A stretch of DNA of 47,059 nt from contig JAERRN010000017.1 of NCBI GenBank assembly GCA_016735445.1, positions 1-47,059 of the forward strand, written 5' to 3'. This document shows positions 1 through 10,489 of the stretch, in pieces. Position numbers and translations under genes: made by a program. Each line of letters begins with the position of its first letter. Positions within the stretch are counted from its first letter, which is position 1. The notes under the pieces are model-generated. The model was not told the origin of the DNA, searched no databases, and saw nothing but the letters and a program-made list of their open reading frames with translations. This DNA is from Rickettsiales bacterium. GTDB taxonomy: Bacteria > Pseudomonadota > Alphaproteobacteria > Rickettsiales > Deianiraeaceae.

Positions 1-247
1 TCTTACAATCTAAAAACACAAGGTTATTTATTAACTTCTTTTAAAAATATTTTAAACTATAATTGAGTAAATACTTTACATACTAAACAGTAATAATGGT
101 AAATTTGCTTATTAACGATGTAAGAAAAACAATAAAGATTACACAAAATGGCAAAAATAAATAATCTTTACTTTTTTAATTTTTTTCACCTAATGTGATA
201 GATGTTTTAATTAAAGAATATTCTTTTTATTTTTATATATTTTTACC

Positions 248-556
248 ATGATGATATACATTGGCATTAGTTTATTAGTTACCGGTTTGGCGTTAGCTTT
301 TGCTGTTGGTATTGCAACGATGAAACAATCTAACTCTTATACTTTAATGCATATTAGTGCTATTACTGACGCTGTTGGTAGTGTGTTGGTAATTTTAGGA
401 CTGTCAATTTTATTATTTTATGAAGGAAATATAACGCAGGGAATAAAACTAATATTATTAGCTTTATTAATTTACGTTGTTAATCCAATGTCTAGTTACT
501 CTCTAACAAAGGCGCTTTATTTTTACGATAACGAAACAATGGATCATAAAGCTTGA
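248..556 (+). CDS. mnhG: Na+/H+ antiporter subunit G (MnhG/MrpG/PhaG family)
   Basis: 102-aa three-TM protein; TDAVGSVLVILGLSILLF and LLIYVVNPMSSYSLTKAL match the MnhG/PhaG pattern. Confidence 0.75.
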   Translation: MMIYIGISLLVTGLALAFAVGIATMKQSNSYTLMHISAITDAVGSVLVILGLSILLFYEGNITQGIKLILLALLIYVVNPMSSYSLTKALYFYDNETMDHKA

Positions 557-582
557 TTACGCAATCTTACTTTTATTTTTTT

Positions 583-1740
583 ATGTCAGCTAGTAACTTA
601 AACGTAGTAGATATTTTACGCAATCTAGTTGCTTTTAAAAGCATTACTCCTGCCGATGATGGTTGTTTAGATTATATTGCTAAAATATTAACAGACAGAT
701 CTTTTACGATCATCAAAAAAGAAATAAAAGGAGCTACTTGTTTGTATGCTCGCTTAGGCTCAAAGGGTAAAAATTTATGCCTTTCTGGTCATATCGACGT
801 CGTGCCTCCTGGTAGTTTGTCTTTTTGGGATAGTGATCCTTTTTTAATGATTGAAAAAAACGGTTTTTTAATTGGTCGTGGTGTTTGCGACATGAAGGGC
901 GGAATATCGGCCTTCATGTCCGCAATAGACTTAGCTTTAACTGCTAATCCTAATTTATGCGATAAAAATAGTTTATCTATTTTATTTACCAGTGATGAAG
1001 AGAAAGCGGGTGTTACAAGTTGTGAGAAATTTTTAAAAGAATTACATAGTGATGGCGAAAAAATAGATCATTGTTTAATTGGCGAACCAACATCTTATAA
1101 TAAATTTGGCGACTCTGTTAAGGTTGGCAGGAGAGGTAGCTGCACTGTTGAGGTTAAAGTTACCGGTCTTGGTGGTCACGTTGCTTATCCACGACTTTGC
1201 AATAATCCATTAAGAGTTTTAATTGATTGCTTAAGCGCTATTCAGAAATATCGATGGGATAGTGGCACAGAAGATTTTGAGGAATCTAATCTGGAGGTGG
1301 TTGGTATTTCTTCTTCTGACAATATTTCTAATTTGATATCAGGTTATGCAGTTGCTCAACTGAATTTAAGATTTAATGTTTTACATACGCTTGAAAGTGT
1401 TCAAGCTACAATTAGTGAGTTTTTTTATAAAAAAATAAAACATCCTTTTGTTTGTGAGTTAGATTTTAAAGGTGGAAATAAACCTTTTGTTTCTTCTGGA
1501 ACATTTTTACTTGCCAATGTTAGAGATGCTATAAAAAAAGTTACATCACTTGATAGCGATCAATCTACTGCAGGTGGTTGCTCGGATGGTTCTTATATAT
1601 CTGTTTACTGTAAAGATATGGTTGAGTTTGGAGTTATCAATTCAACGGCTCATAAAGCAAATGAATCAGTCAAAAAGGAAGATATACACGATTTAGTCAA
1701 AATTTATTTTAATGTAATTAATTCTGTCTTGGGACAATAA
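583..1740 (+). CDS. dapE: Succinyl-diaminopimelate desuccinylase
   Basis: M20 peptidase motifs LSGHIDVVPPG, GRGVCDMKGG, FTSDEE, GEPT, GRRGS; ATG at 583 preferred over TTG at 553. Confidence 0.93.
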   Translation: MSASNLNVVDILRNLVAFKSITPADDGCLDYIAKILTDRSFTIIKKEIKGATCLYARLGSKGKNLCLSGHIDVVPPGSLSFWDSDPFLMIEKNGFLIGRGVCDMKGGISAFMSAIDLALTANPNLCDKNSLSILFTSDEEKAGVTSCEKFLKELHSDGEKIDHCLIGEPTSYNKFGDSVKVGRRGSCTVEVKVTGLGGHVAYPRLCNNPLRVLIDCLSAIQKYRWDSGTEDFEESNLEVVGISSSDNISNLISGYAVAQLNLRFNVLHTLESVQATISEFFYKKIKHPFVCELDFKGGNKPFVSSGTFLLANVRDAIKKVTSLDSDQSTAGGCSDGSYISVYCKDMVEFGVINSTAHKANESVKKEDIHDLVKIYFNVINSVLGQ

Positions 1741-1923
1741 TTACATTAGCAAAAGTTTAATTATTTTTAACTATTAAAATTTCTGTTTTCAACAGTCAAT
1801 CTATCGTCTCTAATAGTTAGTGTGGTAGGTTTGTGAGTTATATTTTTTTATATTTTTAGTTAATTCTAGTTAATTGCGCTCTGTTTAGATTTGATTTAAA
1901 TTTACTATCGCTACGTTAAAAAG

Positions 1924-4900
1924 TTAATCTTTTTTTTCAGCTTCAGAACCCCAGACGGACTGAGTGCCAGATTTTGCTCTTGGTCGCTGACGTGTGTTCG
2001 GTGCCTGACTGGTACCACCTTGACCAACGCCACCTTGACCAGCTTGACCAACTTGACCAGCTCCACCTTGACCAACGCCACCTCTTCCAATATTTTGACC
2101 ACCTTGACCAACTCCACCTCTTCCAATATTTTGACCACCTTGACCAACTCCACCTTGACCAGCTTGACCAACTTGACCACCTTGACCAGCTTGACCAACT
2201 TGACCACCTTGACCAACTCCACCTTGACCAACTTGACCACCTTGACCAGCTTGACCAACTTGACCAGCTTGACCAACTTGACCAACTTGACCAACGCCAG
2301 CTTGACCAGTGCCACCTCTTCCAATATTTTGACCACCTTGACCAACTTGACCTTGACCACCTTGACCACCTTGACCAGCTTGACCAACGCCAGCTTGACC
2401 AGTGCCTTGTGTAACACCTTGTATAATACCTTTAGCAACACCACCTTTTTCAGCACCTTTACTGCCGTCTTTTCCGCTATCTTGACCGCCGTCTTTACCA
2501 ATATCTTTAGCAACATGTGCAATACCTTTAGCGCCTTGACCACCACTTCCGCCACCTTTATCAGCTCCATCTTGACCACCTTGAGCGCCTTGAGCGGCGT
2601 TACCCCTTCTATCACCTTGAGAGGCGCTAGAGTTGCTTCTTTTAGGATTGCTTGTATCGGGTTTTGAATCTTTTTCTTCTGTAGCTTTTTTTCTTTTCAT
2701 CGATTTATCTATTGCTTTGTTAGCTAAGCGGTCTATTGTGCTTGCCGCTTTAGTTACTGGATACATTACGGCATCTTGTGCTTTACCAGCGGCAGATCTT
2801 TTTAAATTATCTATTGTTCCTGTTATATCTTTGAAAAAATCATCCAAACCTTGCCGTTCTCCAAATAGTGGTTTGGATATAAATTTATCCATTGTTTCAA
2901 TAATAATTAATAAAACAATTAGCTCTGATACGGTTGGAAATGATCCTGTTTGATTTATACTTGCTCCGGTAATGTTGTTAAAATATGGTCTTAATGTTGC
3001 AGGTATTGAGTTTGCTACTGACCACCATCCTAGCACTGACACGTTTACTATCGGTATTGTTATGATAGATATGTAGCATATTTTAAAGTATAAAATTGCC
3101 TCTACTATATTTAAATATAGTAACGTGAATAGTGCTAATGTCGAGAATAGATAAAATTGTGATATAGCAAAATTTAATAAACCTTTCCACCAGTTAGTAA
3201 AGTATTGTGCTGTTTTTGAATGTAATCTAAACATGAAAAACAAAGGTCCGATTGTCATATACATTCCTATCATAATTAAACATGATAGATATTGTATCAT
3301 TGATCTGGAGAATATCATTACATAACTAAAGAAGCTGTAAAGTATGAATATAACATATATAAAGCCGGTCATATCGCTAATTAACACAGCAAGTACCCTT
3401 AACCATGTTGTTGCCTTTAGAAAAACTTGATCAAAAATTATATCCACAGGTCCAAACATATTTTTGCCCTCAATATCTTTTGGGTCTATTGCTTGAACAA
3501 CAATAGAATTAATACCGTCAGTTATTTTTAGATAATTTTCCACTATATAGTGTTGGTACATGTCCCATGCTTCTAGGTTAAAAAATGCAAATGTAATTGC
3601 TATATTCATGCTTTCTTTTAATAGCGTTGACATGTCTATTTTTCCTTCTCCTAAGACTACATTATATCCCTTCACTGTTATTACTAATATCAGCACAATG
3701 TAAACAATTGATTGTAGATGAAAATTAGTTGCAAATGATGAGAAAGATTGATAAACAATACCACTTTTCCAATCTCTAGATTTATCACAGATTAATTTAG
3801 TTTCATACAATGGGTCGGCATTGTTAGCTGGTGTAGTGTTTGTGTTATTGTTTGATGCTGAAGAGTCAGATATATCAATATTATGGCATGCTTGAATTAC
3901 ATTACATGAGTAGTTATCTGCGGATCTACTTTCGTCACTTGAATGTCCAAGTTTGGGGCCATCTTTTTTTGGCCCAACAAAAACAATTTCGTCACTTTGG
4001 CTAATATTTGTATTTGGATCACATATTGTAATTTCTGATCCAGAAGATGGTATTGTTACTCCGTTAACAGAAGCACCTTTACAAGCGTTTAACAATTGTG
4101 CGTCGCAATATACCCTTTTTGAATCTGCAAATTGACAATTAAATCTGTTTGATGATGGGGAATCTATTTGTAGCGATGAGCCGTTTATAATTGGGTTATA
4201 ACATTTAGCGCATTCGTTAGTTGTTACTCTCTTGCATGTTATTTCTACACTTATGTTGTTGTTTGCATCTCTAGTGCTACAATCAACATATTCAACTTTA
4301 TCTAAGTATCTATTTGCATTACAACTTGAAATTGACCCTGTAACAGTTTTTGCAAGTGCATCTGTAATTGGATCTGGGTTATTGACGTCTTGTGACCCCG
4401 AACCACCGCCAACAGGTGGCGGTGGGCTATTAACATCTATATATGTGTTTACTATAGATATGGGGGCTTTAACATTTGTTAAGTTTTTTGGCCCTGCTAC
4501 GCAGTTTCTTTGTAAGTCACATGTTGACACACCCACTGTTACAGTACGGTCTCTTACGGTGTAAATTTCTTTACTAGGTTGGCAATTGCTAAAAATTTTA
4601 AATGGCTTTGGGTCATTTGGTGTACATGTTGGTGTTACTGAGCTATCTACTACATCATTGTCTAATATATGTTCGGATGGGTATTTAAAGCTGTTATTTT
4701 TTTCTTCTCGTTTCCAACATAATGTATTTGTATAAGGTTGTTTTAAACACGTTATTGTAGGGTTCTCATCCTTACCTGTTTTACCAACAGAATATGATAG
4801 ATCCAATGATTTTATACCGTAGTAGTTAAAATTAATCCATCCAGCAGTAACGTCTTCAAATGAATCAAGATTATGACCCGTTTTGTAAAACATTCTTAAA

Positions 4901-7900
4901 ATTTTAAATTTAAGGTAACCACCTTCTTTAAAAAATTCTATTTCTATAGCTTTTGTTAAGTTACCAGCAATTGTAGATAAAAACCATTTATTTGGGTCTT
5001 GCTTGCTTCGTTTTCTTCTTGCCCAACTACCTGTATTGCCAAATGAGTAACCAAAGTATATTGCTTTATCTATGTTAATTGACAGTAAATCAACTGTATC
5101 AGATGGTATGTTTGTATTGAATGGTACATTTCTAAACTGTAAGTTAACGTTGTCAAGAAGCTTCTTTTTTACACTGGTTTTATATGTTTCTTTTATCATT
5201 GTATAGATATTACACAGTTTTACTTTTTCCTGTGGTTTACAGGTAATATTACTGCCAGGTTGGCTAATGTCTGTTTCACACATTTCTTTACAATCACCGT
5301 ATATTTGTGGTTTGATAAAAACTTCTTTTCCTTCGTATACAATGTTACCATCTGAAAATATAAAACCAGCCTCACATTTATGCAACATTTGTTCTTTGTT
5401 AAGAAACTTAAAAAATATTTGCACTAAATCTTTCTCTATAGGGTCGTCGTATACTTTAACTAGTTTACAGTTACCTTGTGAATGCGAAGCATGATGTACT
5501 ACGTGTTTTATTGCACTAAGATTGACATCTGCACCTACGTATATAAAGTCACTGTATTGTGGATGAGCCTTTACCGCTTCGCTATACATCATGTCCATAC
5601 ATTCTGCTCTAGCTAATTCTGGAGTGTTAAATCTAAAATGAAAATCACTTGTTCCAATAGCGATATATTTATAAGTAGATAAACATAAAAACGGATTTAT
5701 GCAATGTTGGAGATCTATGCCAGATGTTTGTTGGTAATTTATTCTATCACTATCAGTGTAAGGTATTAATAGAATTTTATTTCTTGGGTCGACTCTATTA
5801 AAATTAATTGATGGATAACATTTGCTGTAATAATTTTTATATTCTGTTGACCCACTGTTGCTTAATAAGTTAATATCGTAACCTGAGTTGCTAGGGTACA
5901 TTAACCTATTTACCCATATTTTGTGACCATAACCCGTAAGTTGTAAAGTTGTTAACAATTTAGATCGTTTTTCTTTTTGCGATATAACTATAATTCTATT
6001 GCCGCTGTTTAGTCTTAAAAATTTCTTAGAGACAAGGTTGTTATATATACTTAACATACGGCTAGTGTTTCCTTTTTGAACATAAGCATGTAAAATTGGA
6101 CCTTCGTATCCGTATCTTTGAGTACAAAGTTTAATACTTTCATTTGAAAACAACGGATTGCTAGCGGTTATTGTTGTTGCAAAATCATTTGCATTTTTTG
6201 TTGATACAAATTTTTCTTCATGAAAAACAAACTTTCCTAGCTCTTCTTTTTTGTATGTACATGCGTAAAACGGTAGACCACCCGCATTGCCAGCTGTTGG
6301 ACCATTATTGTCTGTACATATTGTTATTCTTTTTTGTTCGTTTTCGTTTTTTCCAATTAAAATTTTAAATGGGGTTTTACGAGATATTTTCATTTTACAT
6401 GCTGTAACTATGTTGTTAGTACATGTAAAAACATTATTATTTCTCACGTGTGTACATACTGTTGTATTTGTTTTTGGGTCTCTTGGACCTAAAAAACTAC
6501 TACTTAGTAACTTCGTGGTTGTTTGTGCAGGATCGTACGTTGTTGCAAGTTGTACTTGTTCGCACTGTGCGCAAAGTTTATTATCTATTGGATTAAAAGG
6601 CAGATCTACCGTTGCCTTTATTAAATTATTTTCATTGCATTTTTCTCCTTGAAGATTATCTGCTGGAGTTCCGATATCTATGTCAATTTTATCATCGGAT
6701 GGGTTATTTTGCGATGGTTTGTCTGGCATTACAATAATTGTTTTACAATTATTAAGGTCATCCGTTGATTTGCCAAAAAATATTGTTTTAATTGTTTCGA
6801 CAAATGCTATATTAATAGCGTTTGATATCCACCCATTTGTACTAACACCAAGGTTATTATTTGGTGTTTTTGCTTTTGCTGCAACCCTGTAATATCCTGT
6901 ATTATAATATAGGATATTTGAGTTATCGCTATTTGTTTTTGGTGCGATATTTTCTTCTATATACGATGGATTGAATGTTAGTATTTTTCCATCTGTTTTA
7001 TATGTACTTTTTGGTGGCGTTGTGTCTAGTATGCCAATCCACACTTTTCCAGAATGATTTGGTAACCATTCTGCCATCCCGTCGGCAAATCCATCACTCA
7101 TATCTAACGCTAAGAAGTCTAGCACTGGTAAGTTAGGGTTATTTTTTATTTTACGCAGTATATCGTCGTGGTGCGTTAGCTCTCCAAATATTTTAGAGGG
7201 GTGCTTTTGTTTATCTAGATCTTGAGTATAAGAACCTTTTCCGTCTTTTTTAAATTCTTGTATATAAATAAATGCTCTCTCACCATTTTTTAATTGCTGC
7301 CCCGAAGATATTATTATATTTGTCGCTTTATTACCAATTACCTCTCTGTGGGTGGCTGTAGTTTTGTCAGGATCTAATATTTCATTTGCTCTTTTGTCAT
7401 CATGCGAGAACATTGTTTTTATATTGTTACCATTTCCTGCGTACCCTATTGCCATAGTGTATCTTTTGCCATCATCTGGCACTCTTATCACACTGTTAAT
7501 GTTTTGCCCATTGTTTGAGAATATCCCGCCGTAATATAGCTCGCCTATTTTTTTGCTATAAAGTAAGTTAGTTAATGATTTTATTTTGTTATTTGATAAT
7601 TGTTTACTTTCTGAGTCACTACATGAAGAACCTAATATATTTGTTTTGTATTTATACATGTATATATTATCGCTTTTTTTGTCGTAATATTCTATTTCCC
7701 AAACATGGTCTTTTGAATATTCACAGTCAGATCTATGTTTTATTTTTGACGATATTACGTTGTCACTAAAATCGCTATCTGTTTCTACAGTTCTTAAATT
7801 TGATGTTGGTTCTATTTGTAAATCTTTTTTAATACAAACACCGCAGTGTCTATTTTGAATATTTTCTCCATCATTAAATAATACCCCTGTATCAATTAAC

Positions 7901-9954
7901 GTATTTACCCTAGGTGAGTGCGATTGTTGATATGTTTGTGTGACTTCTCTACTGTTATGGTTTGTTCTATTTTTATCAGTTACTACTTTTACACAAGAGC
8001 CGATAGGTATTATTTCTGCATTATCGCTAGTATCTATTTTTATTGTGCTAATACATTTTTCTACAGGCACTCTAACGTTGTTACATCCAGATATATATTT
8101 TTTAAAACATCCAACAAAACTAACTGGTTTAATAGCGTACGCCATTGCTGTTGAGCAATTTCTAAAGCCAACTATTTTTGAATATATTTCTGCCATTTGC
8201 GTACCAAAGGTCCACATAATTTTGCTACATTTATTTTGGTGACTTTCGTCATATTTTGCAACAGATTGTGCTGTTTCGTCTTTAATATTAAAATTAATAG
8301 TACTTCCATTTTCTAACAATACTGGGAAAGCTTTCCATTCTGATGACACTGCTGTTGACGAGTCCATTGCCAGATTGTACGTCTTTCCTGAGGTTGTCAT
8401 TTTTATCTGACATCTGTTTAAATCTCTAGTGTTATCACTTGTTGCAAGTGTTATATTTGCTTCTATAAATTGTAATGGCCAAGAAAGTTTAATATTGCTG
8501 TGGTTTGGGCATATTTTTGTTTTTATTTTTCTACTTTTAATCGGTGAGGTAAATTCTCTACAAACAGGTATATTGTTTTCACTTTCGTCACAAGTTACTT
8601 TTGGGTAATCGTAGCTTGTAGCCCAATAAACTTGTGAGTCTGATAGAACATAATTATAATAACCACCATATAGTCCGCCAAACTCTGTTATGTTATATTT
8701 GTCATCTATTTGCTTGCATGTGGTTCCTTGTGGGGTAAAATACCACCTTGAAACTGGTCCTAAATTGTACATTGTTGCTATTTGTGGTTTTGGATCATCT
8801 CGTGGGGTCATGTTTGTGGCCCAGTTTGGTAATTGATGATTATGCGTGCATAGTGCAAACTCTGGTAGGTTTGACCATGGCATGCTAAGAATAGAATTGC
8901 AACGTCTCAGGTAATCAATTGGAATGTTGCGTCTTCTTTTGTTTGTTGTTCCTGATGTAATGTTAACACCTTTGCAATAGCTATGTAGTCCATAAGCTTC
9001 TTTTACCTGATCTTTAGTTCTGGATCTTTTTATATAAAATGGGAATCTTAGAAGTTCTCTAGCGTTGTTAACGCACTGCGTTGCTTCATGTCCGGAAATC
9101 GCAAATTTATTACCGCAGGCCCCATATGCAAATACATTACCAGAACACCAAGCGTTTCTAGCGTCTGGCATACAGCTAATGTCATCTTTTATTTGATCGG
9201 TACAGCCGCTAATGTTGTCTCCTCGGCACTCATTTTTAAAAGGTGTTCCTGTATGGCATGACCATTTCTCGTTGTCCCCATAGCGACCTAGCGATGTATT
9301 GTATGTTGGTATTAAAACCGCATAAATACCTAGACAATTGTTTAATTTAATACCGCCAGCGTACTCACTTTCCTCTTCTTTGCCAGGGATATATTTTGGA
9401 TTTGGTATTGCGCCAATAACAGGTGTTTTATCTTGCTGCTCCATTATACATGATATCCGCATTTCTGATCCAGGTACTGTAAAAATTGGAGAAGGAATTA
9501 ATTCTGATGTATAAATGGTTTCAGAGGTTCCGCTGCTATCTATATACGAGATAGGTTTTATTTTAAACGGCACTTTTTGGGTAATTGTGTACCCAGCTAA
9601 GTTTACCTGACCTTTTATTGTCATTGAAACTCTAAAGCCTTGGTATATCATAAAATCTTTTTTTGGACCGTTATCGTCTTTTTGAGAGTTTGGCTCATCT
9701 TCGTTGTACTCTATGGCATACCAAGGAAATCGCATTTCTTCCTCTGTTTTGTTTGGCTTTGGAATTGCCAATATATTGTCATCTATATCGACATTAAGTT
9801 CGTTTAATGGCCATATTTTTTTTATGATAGATTTTATTTCACTTCCGTCATCGCCAGGGTCGTAACATCCTGCACCACTGCAAGAGCCAAGCAGTAAACA
9901 AATTACAACTAAACTTACTGTAAAATTTGAGCTTGAATTAGCTTTTTTACTCAT
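1924..9954 (-). CDS. Giant VirB6/TrbL-type type IV secretion protein, predicted lipoprotein, Gly-Gln-rich repeat C-terminus
   Basis: 2676 aa; N-terminal signal with lipobox LLLGSC; large Cys-rich ectodomain; multi-TM block near the C-terminus (IVYIVLILVITVKGYNVVLGEGKIDMSTLLKESMNIAITFAFF... FIYVIFILYSFFSYVMIFSRSMIQYLSCLIMIGMYMTIGPLFFMFRLHSKTAQYFTNWWKGLLNFAISQFYLF) typical of VirB6 paralogs in Rickettsiales; hydrophilic repeat tail. Confidence 0.85.
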   Translation of the reverse strand: MSKKANSSSNFTVSLVVICLLLGSCSGAGCYDPGDDGSEIKSIIKKIWPLNELNVDIDDNILAIPKPNKTEEEMRFPWYAIEYNEDEPNSQKDDNGPKKDFMIYQGFRVSMTIKGQVNLAGYTITQKVPFKIKPISYIDSSGTSETIYTSELIPSPIFTVPGSEMRISCIMEQQDKTPVIGAIPNPKYIPGKEEESEYAGGIKLNNCLGIYAVLIPTYNTSLGRYGDNEKWSCHTGTPFKNECRGDNISGCTDQIKDDISCMPDARNAWCSGNVFAYGACGNKFAISGHEATQCVNNARELLRFPFYIKRSRTKDQVKEAYGLHSYCKGVNITSGTTNKRRRNIPIDYLRRCNSILSMPWSNLPEFALCTHNHQLPNWATNMTPRDDPKPQIATMYNLGPVSRWYFTPQGTTCKQIDDKYNITEFGGLYGGYYNYVLSDSQVYWATSYDYPKVTCDESENNIPVCREFTSPIKSRKIKTKICPNHSNIKLSWPLQFIEANITLATSDNTRDLNRCQIKMTTSGKTYNLAMDSSTAVSSEWKAFPVLLENGSTINFNIKDETAQSVAKYDESHQNKCSKIMWTFGTQMAEIYSKIVGFRNCSTAMAYAIKPVSFVGCFKKYISGCNNVRVPVEKCISTIKIDTSDNAEIIPIGSCVKVVTDKNRTNHNSREVTQTYQQSHSPRVNTLIDTGVLFNDGENIQNRHCGVCIKKDLQIEPTSNLRTVETDSDFSDNVISSKIKHRSDCEYSKDHVWEIEYYDKKSDNIYMYKYKTNILGSSCSDSESKQLSNNKIKSLTNLLYSKKIGELYYGGIFSNNGQNINSVIRVPDDGKRYTMAIGYAGNGNNIKTMFSHDDKRANEILDPDKTTATHREVIGNKATNIIISSGQQLKNGERAFIYIQEFKKDGKGSYTQDLDKQKHPSKIFGELTHHDDILRKIKNNPNLPVLDFLALDMSDGFADGMAEWLPNHSGKVWIGILDTTPPKSTYKTDGKILTFNPSYIEENIAPKTNSDNSNILYYNTGYYRVAAKAKTPNNNLGVSTNGWISNAINIAFVETIKTIFFGKSTDDLNNCKTIIVMPDKPSQNNPSDDKIDIDIGTPADNLQGEKCNENNLIKATVDLPFNPIDNKLCAQCEQVQLATTYDPAQTTTKLLSSSFLGPRDPKTNTTVCTHVRNNNVFTCTNNIVTACKMKISRKTPFKILIGKNENEQKRITICTDNNGPTAGNAGGLPFYACTYKKEELGKFVFHEEKFVSTKNANDFATTITASNPLFSNESIKLCTQRYGYEGPILHAYVQKGNTSRMLSIYNNLVSKKFLRLNSGNRIIVISQKEKRSKLLTTLQLTGYGHKIWVNRLMYPSNSGYDINLLSNSGSTEYKNYYSKCYPSINFNRVDPRNKILLIPYTDSDRINYQQTSGIDLQHCINPFLCLSTYKYIAIGTSDFHFRFNTPELARAECMDMMYSEAVKAHPQYSDFIYVGADVNLSAIKHVVHHASHSQGNCKLVKVYDDPIEKDLVQIFFKFLNKEQMLHKCEAGFIFSDGNIVYEGKEVFIKPQIYGDCKEMCETDISQPGSNITCKPQEKVKLCNIYTMIKETYKTSVKKKLLDNVNLQFRNVPFNTNIPSDTVDLLSINIDKAIYFGYSFGNTGSWARRKRSKQDPNKWFLSTIAGNLTKAIEIEFFKEGGYLKFKILRMFYKTGHNLDSFEDVTAGWINFNYYGIKSLDLSYSVGKTGKDENPTITCLKQPYTNTLCWKREEKNNSFKYPSEHILDNDVVDSSVTPTCTPNDPKPFKIFSNCQPSKEIYTVRDRTVTVGVSTCDLQRNCVAGPKNLTNVKAPISIVNTYIDVNSPPPPVGGGSGSQDVNNPDPITDALAKTVTGSISSCNANRYLDKVEYVDCSTRDANNNISVEITCKRVTTNECAKCYNPIINGSSLQIDSPSSNRFNCQFADSKRVYCDAQLLNACKGASVNGVTIPSSGSEITICDPNTNISQSDEIVFVGPKKDGPKLGHSSDESRSADNYSCNVIQACHNIDISDSSASNNNTNTTPANNADPLYETKLICDKSRDWKSGIVYQSFSSFATNFHLQSIVYIVLILVITVKGYNVVLGEGKIDMSTLLKESMNIAITFAFFNLEAWDMYQHYIVENYLKITDGINSIVVQAIDPKDIEGKNMFGPVDIIFDQVFLKATTWLRVLAVLISDMTGFIYVIFILYSFFSYVMIFSRSMIQYLSCLIMIGMYMTIGPLFFMFRLHSKTAQYFTNWWKGLLNFAISQFYLFSTLALFTLLYLNIVEAILYFKICYISIITIPIVNVSVLGWWSVANSIPATLRPYFNNITGASINQTGSFPTVSELIVLLIIIETMDKFISKPLFGERQGLDDFFKDITGTIDNLKRSAAGKAQDAVMYPVTKAASTIDRLANKAIDKSMKRKKATEEKDSKPDTSNPKRSNSSASQGDRRGNAAQGAQGGQDGADKGGGSGGQGAKGIAHVAKDIGKDGGQDSGKDGSKGAEKGGVAKGIIQGVTQGTGQAGVGQAGQGGQGGQGQVGQGGQNIGRGGTGQAGVGQVGQVGQAGQVGQAGQGGQVGQGGVGQGGQVGQAGQGGQVGQAGQGGVGQGGQNIGRGGVGQGGQNIGRGGVGQGGAGQVGQAGQGGVGQGGTSQAPNTRQRPRAKSGTQSVWGSEAEKKD
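2012..2405 (-). repeat. Low-complexity array encoding (G-Q-x)n with interspersed GQGGQNIGRGGV units
   Basis: Many copies of 9-nt units ttgaccaac/ttgaccagc/ttgaccacc; longer unit ccacctcttccaatattttgaccacc occurs three times. Confidence 0.95.
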
Positions 9955-10489
9955 ATAGAAAATGCAAACTATTTGTTTTTGATTTGAAGCGATGTAATCT
10001 AAGTATCTTTATTATATAAACTTGTTTTTATTTCTCAATTATTTAATAAAATTACTGAATAAAAAAGTTTATATAGTTTGACTAACTAATTAATAGTTAT
10101 TTACCATATTTACCGATGTTAGTTATAAACTTACTTATTGCAATTAATGTACAAGCATATAAATGCAATTGGCAACTTAAACTTACTTATTAAAGTCTTG
10201 ACAAAAAACTAAAAAAGCAACTAAAAAGCTGTTAGTGTGTATTTAACACATTGTGCGTCGAGCAGTTATTACTATGTCTTAAATATAATAATGTGACGGT
10301 ATACTGTTTTAACTTTAAGTAATGCGGCAAAGCTCTGTTAAAATTTATAATTTATTAATAGAAATAGCTTACCTTATTATGGGTGTAGCTGTAAAATTAA
10401 TATTATCTATCAACAACTATTGGACAGAGTAACAAACTAATTTAAGTTTATTACTCTTATTTACAATTTTTTAATCGTACTACAATAAT

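Noticed and set aside
1911-2667. ORFs 1911-2615 (minus), 1974-2414 (plus) and 2020-2667 (plus) with LVKLVKVV, LDQLDQL and TLTNLT repeats
   Set aside because: Frame-shifted readings of the 9-nt repeat array in the VirB6-like gene; the repeat unit lacks stops in several frames
2633-8242. Numerous small plus-strand ORFs antisense to the 2676-aa gene
   Set aside because: Low-complexity hydrophobic translations opposite a long clear ORF; no family resemblance
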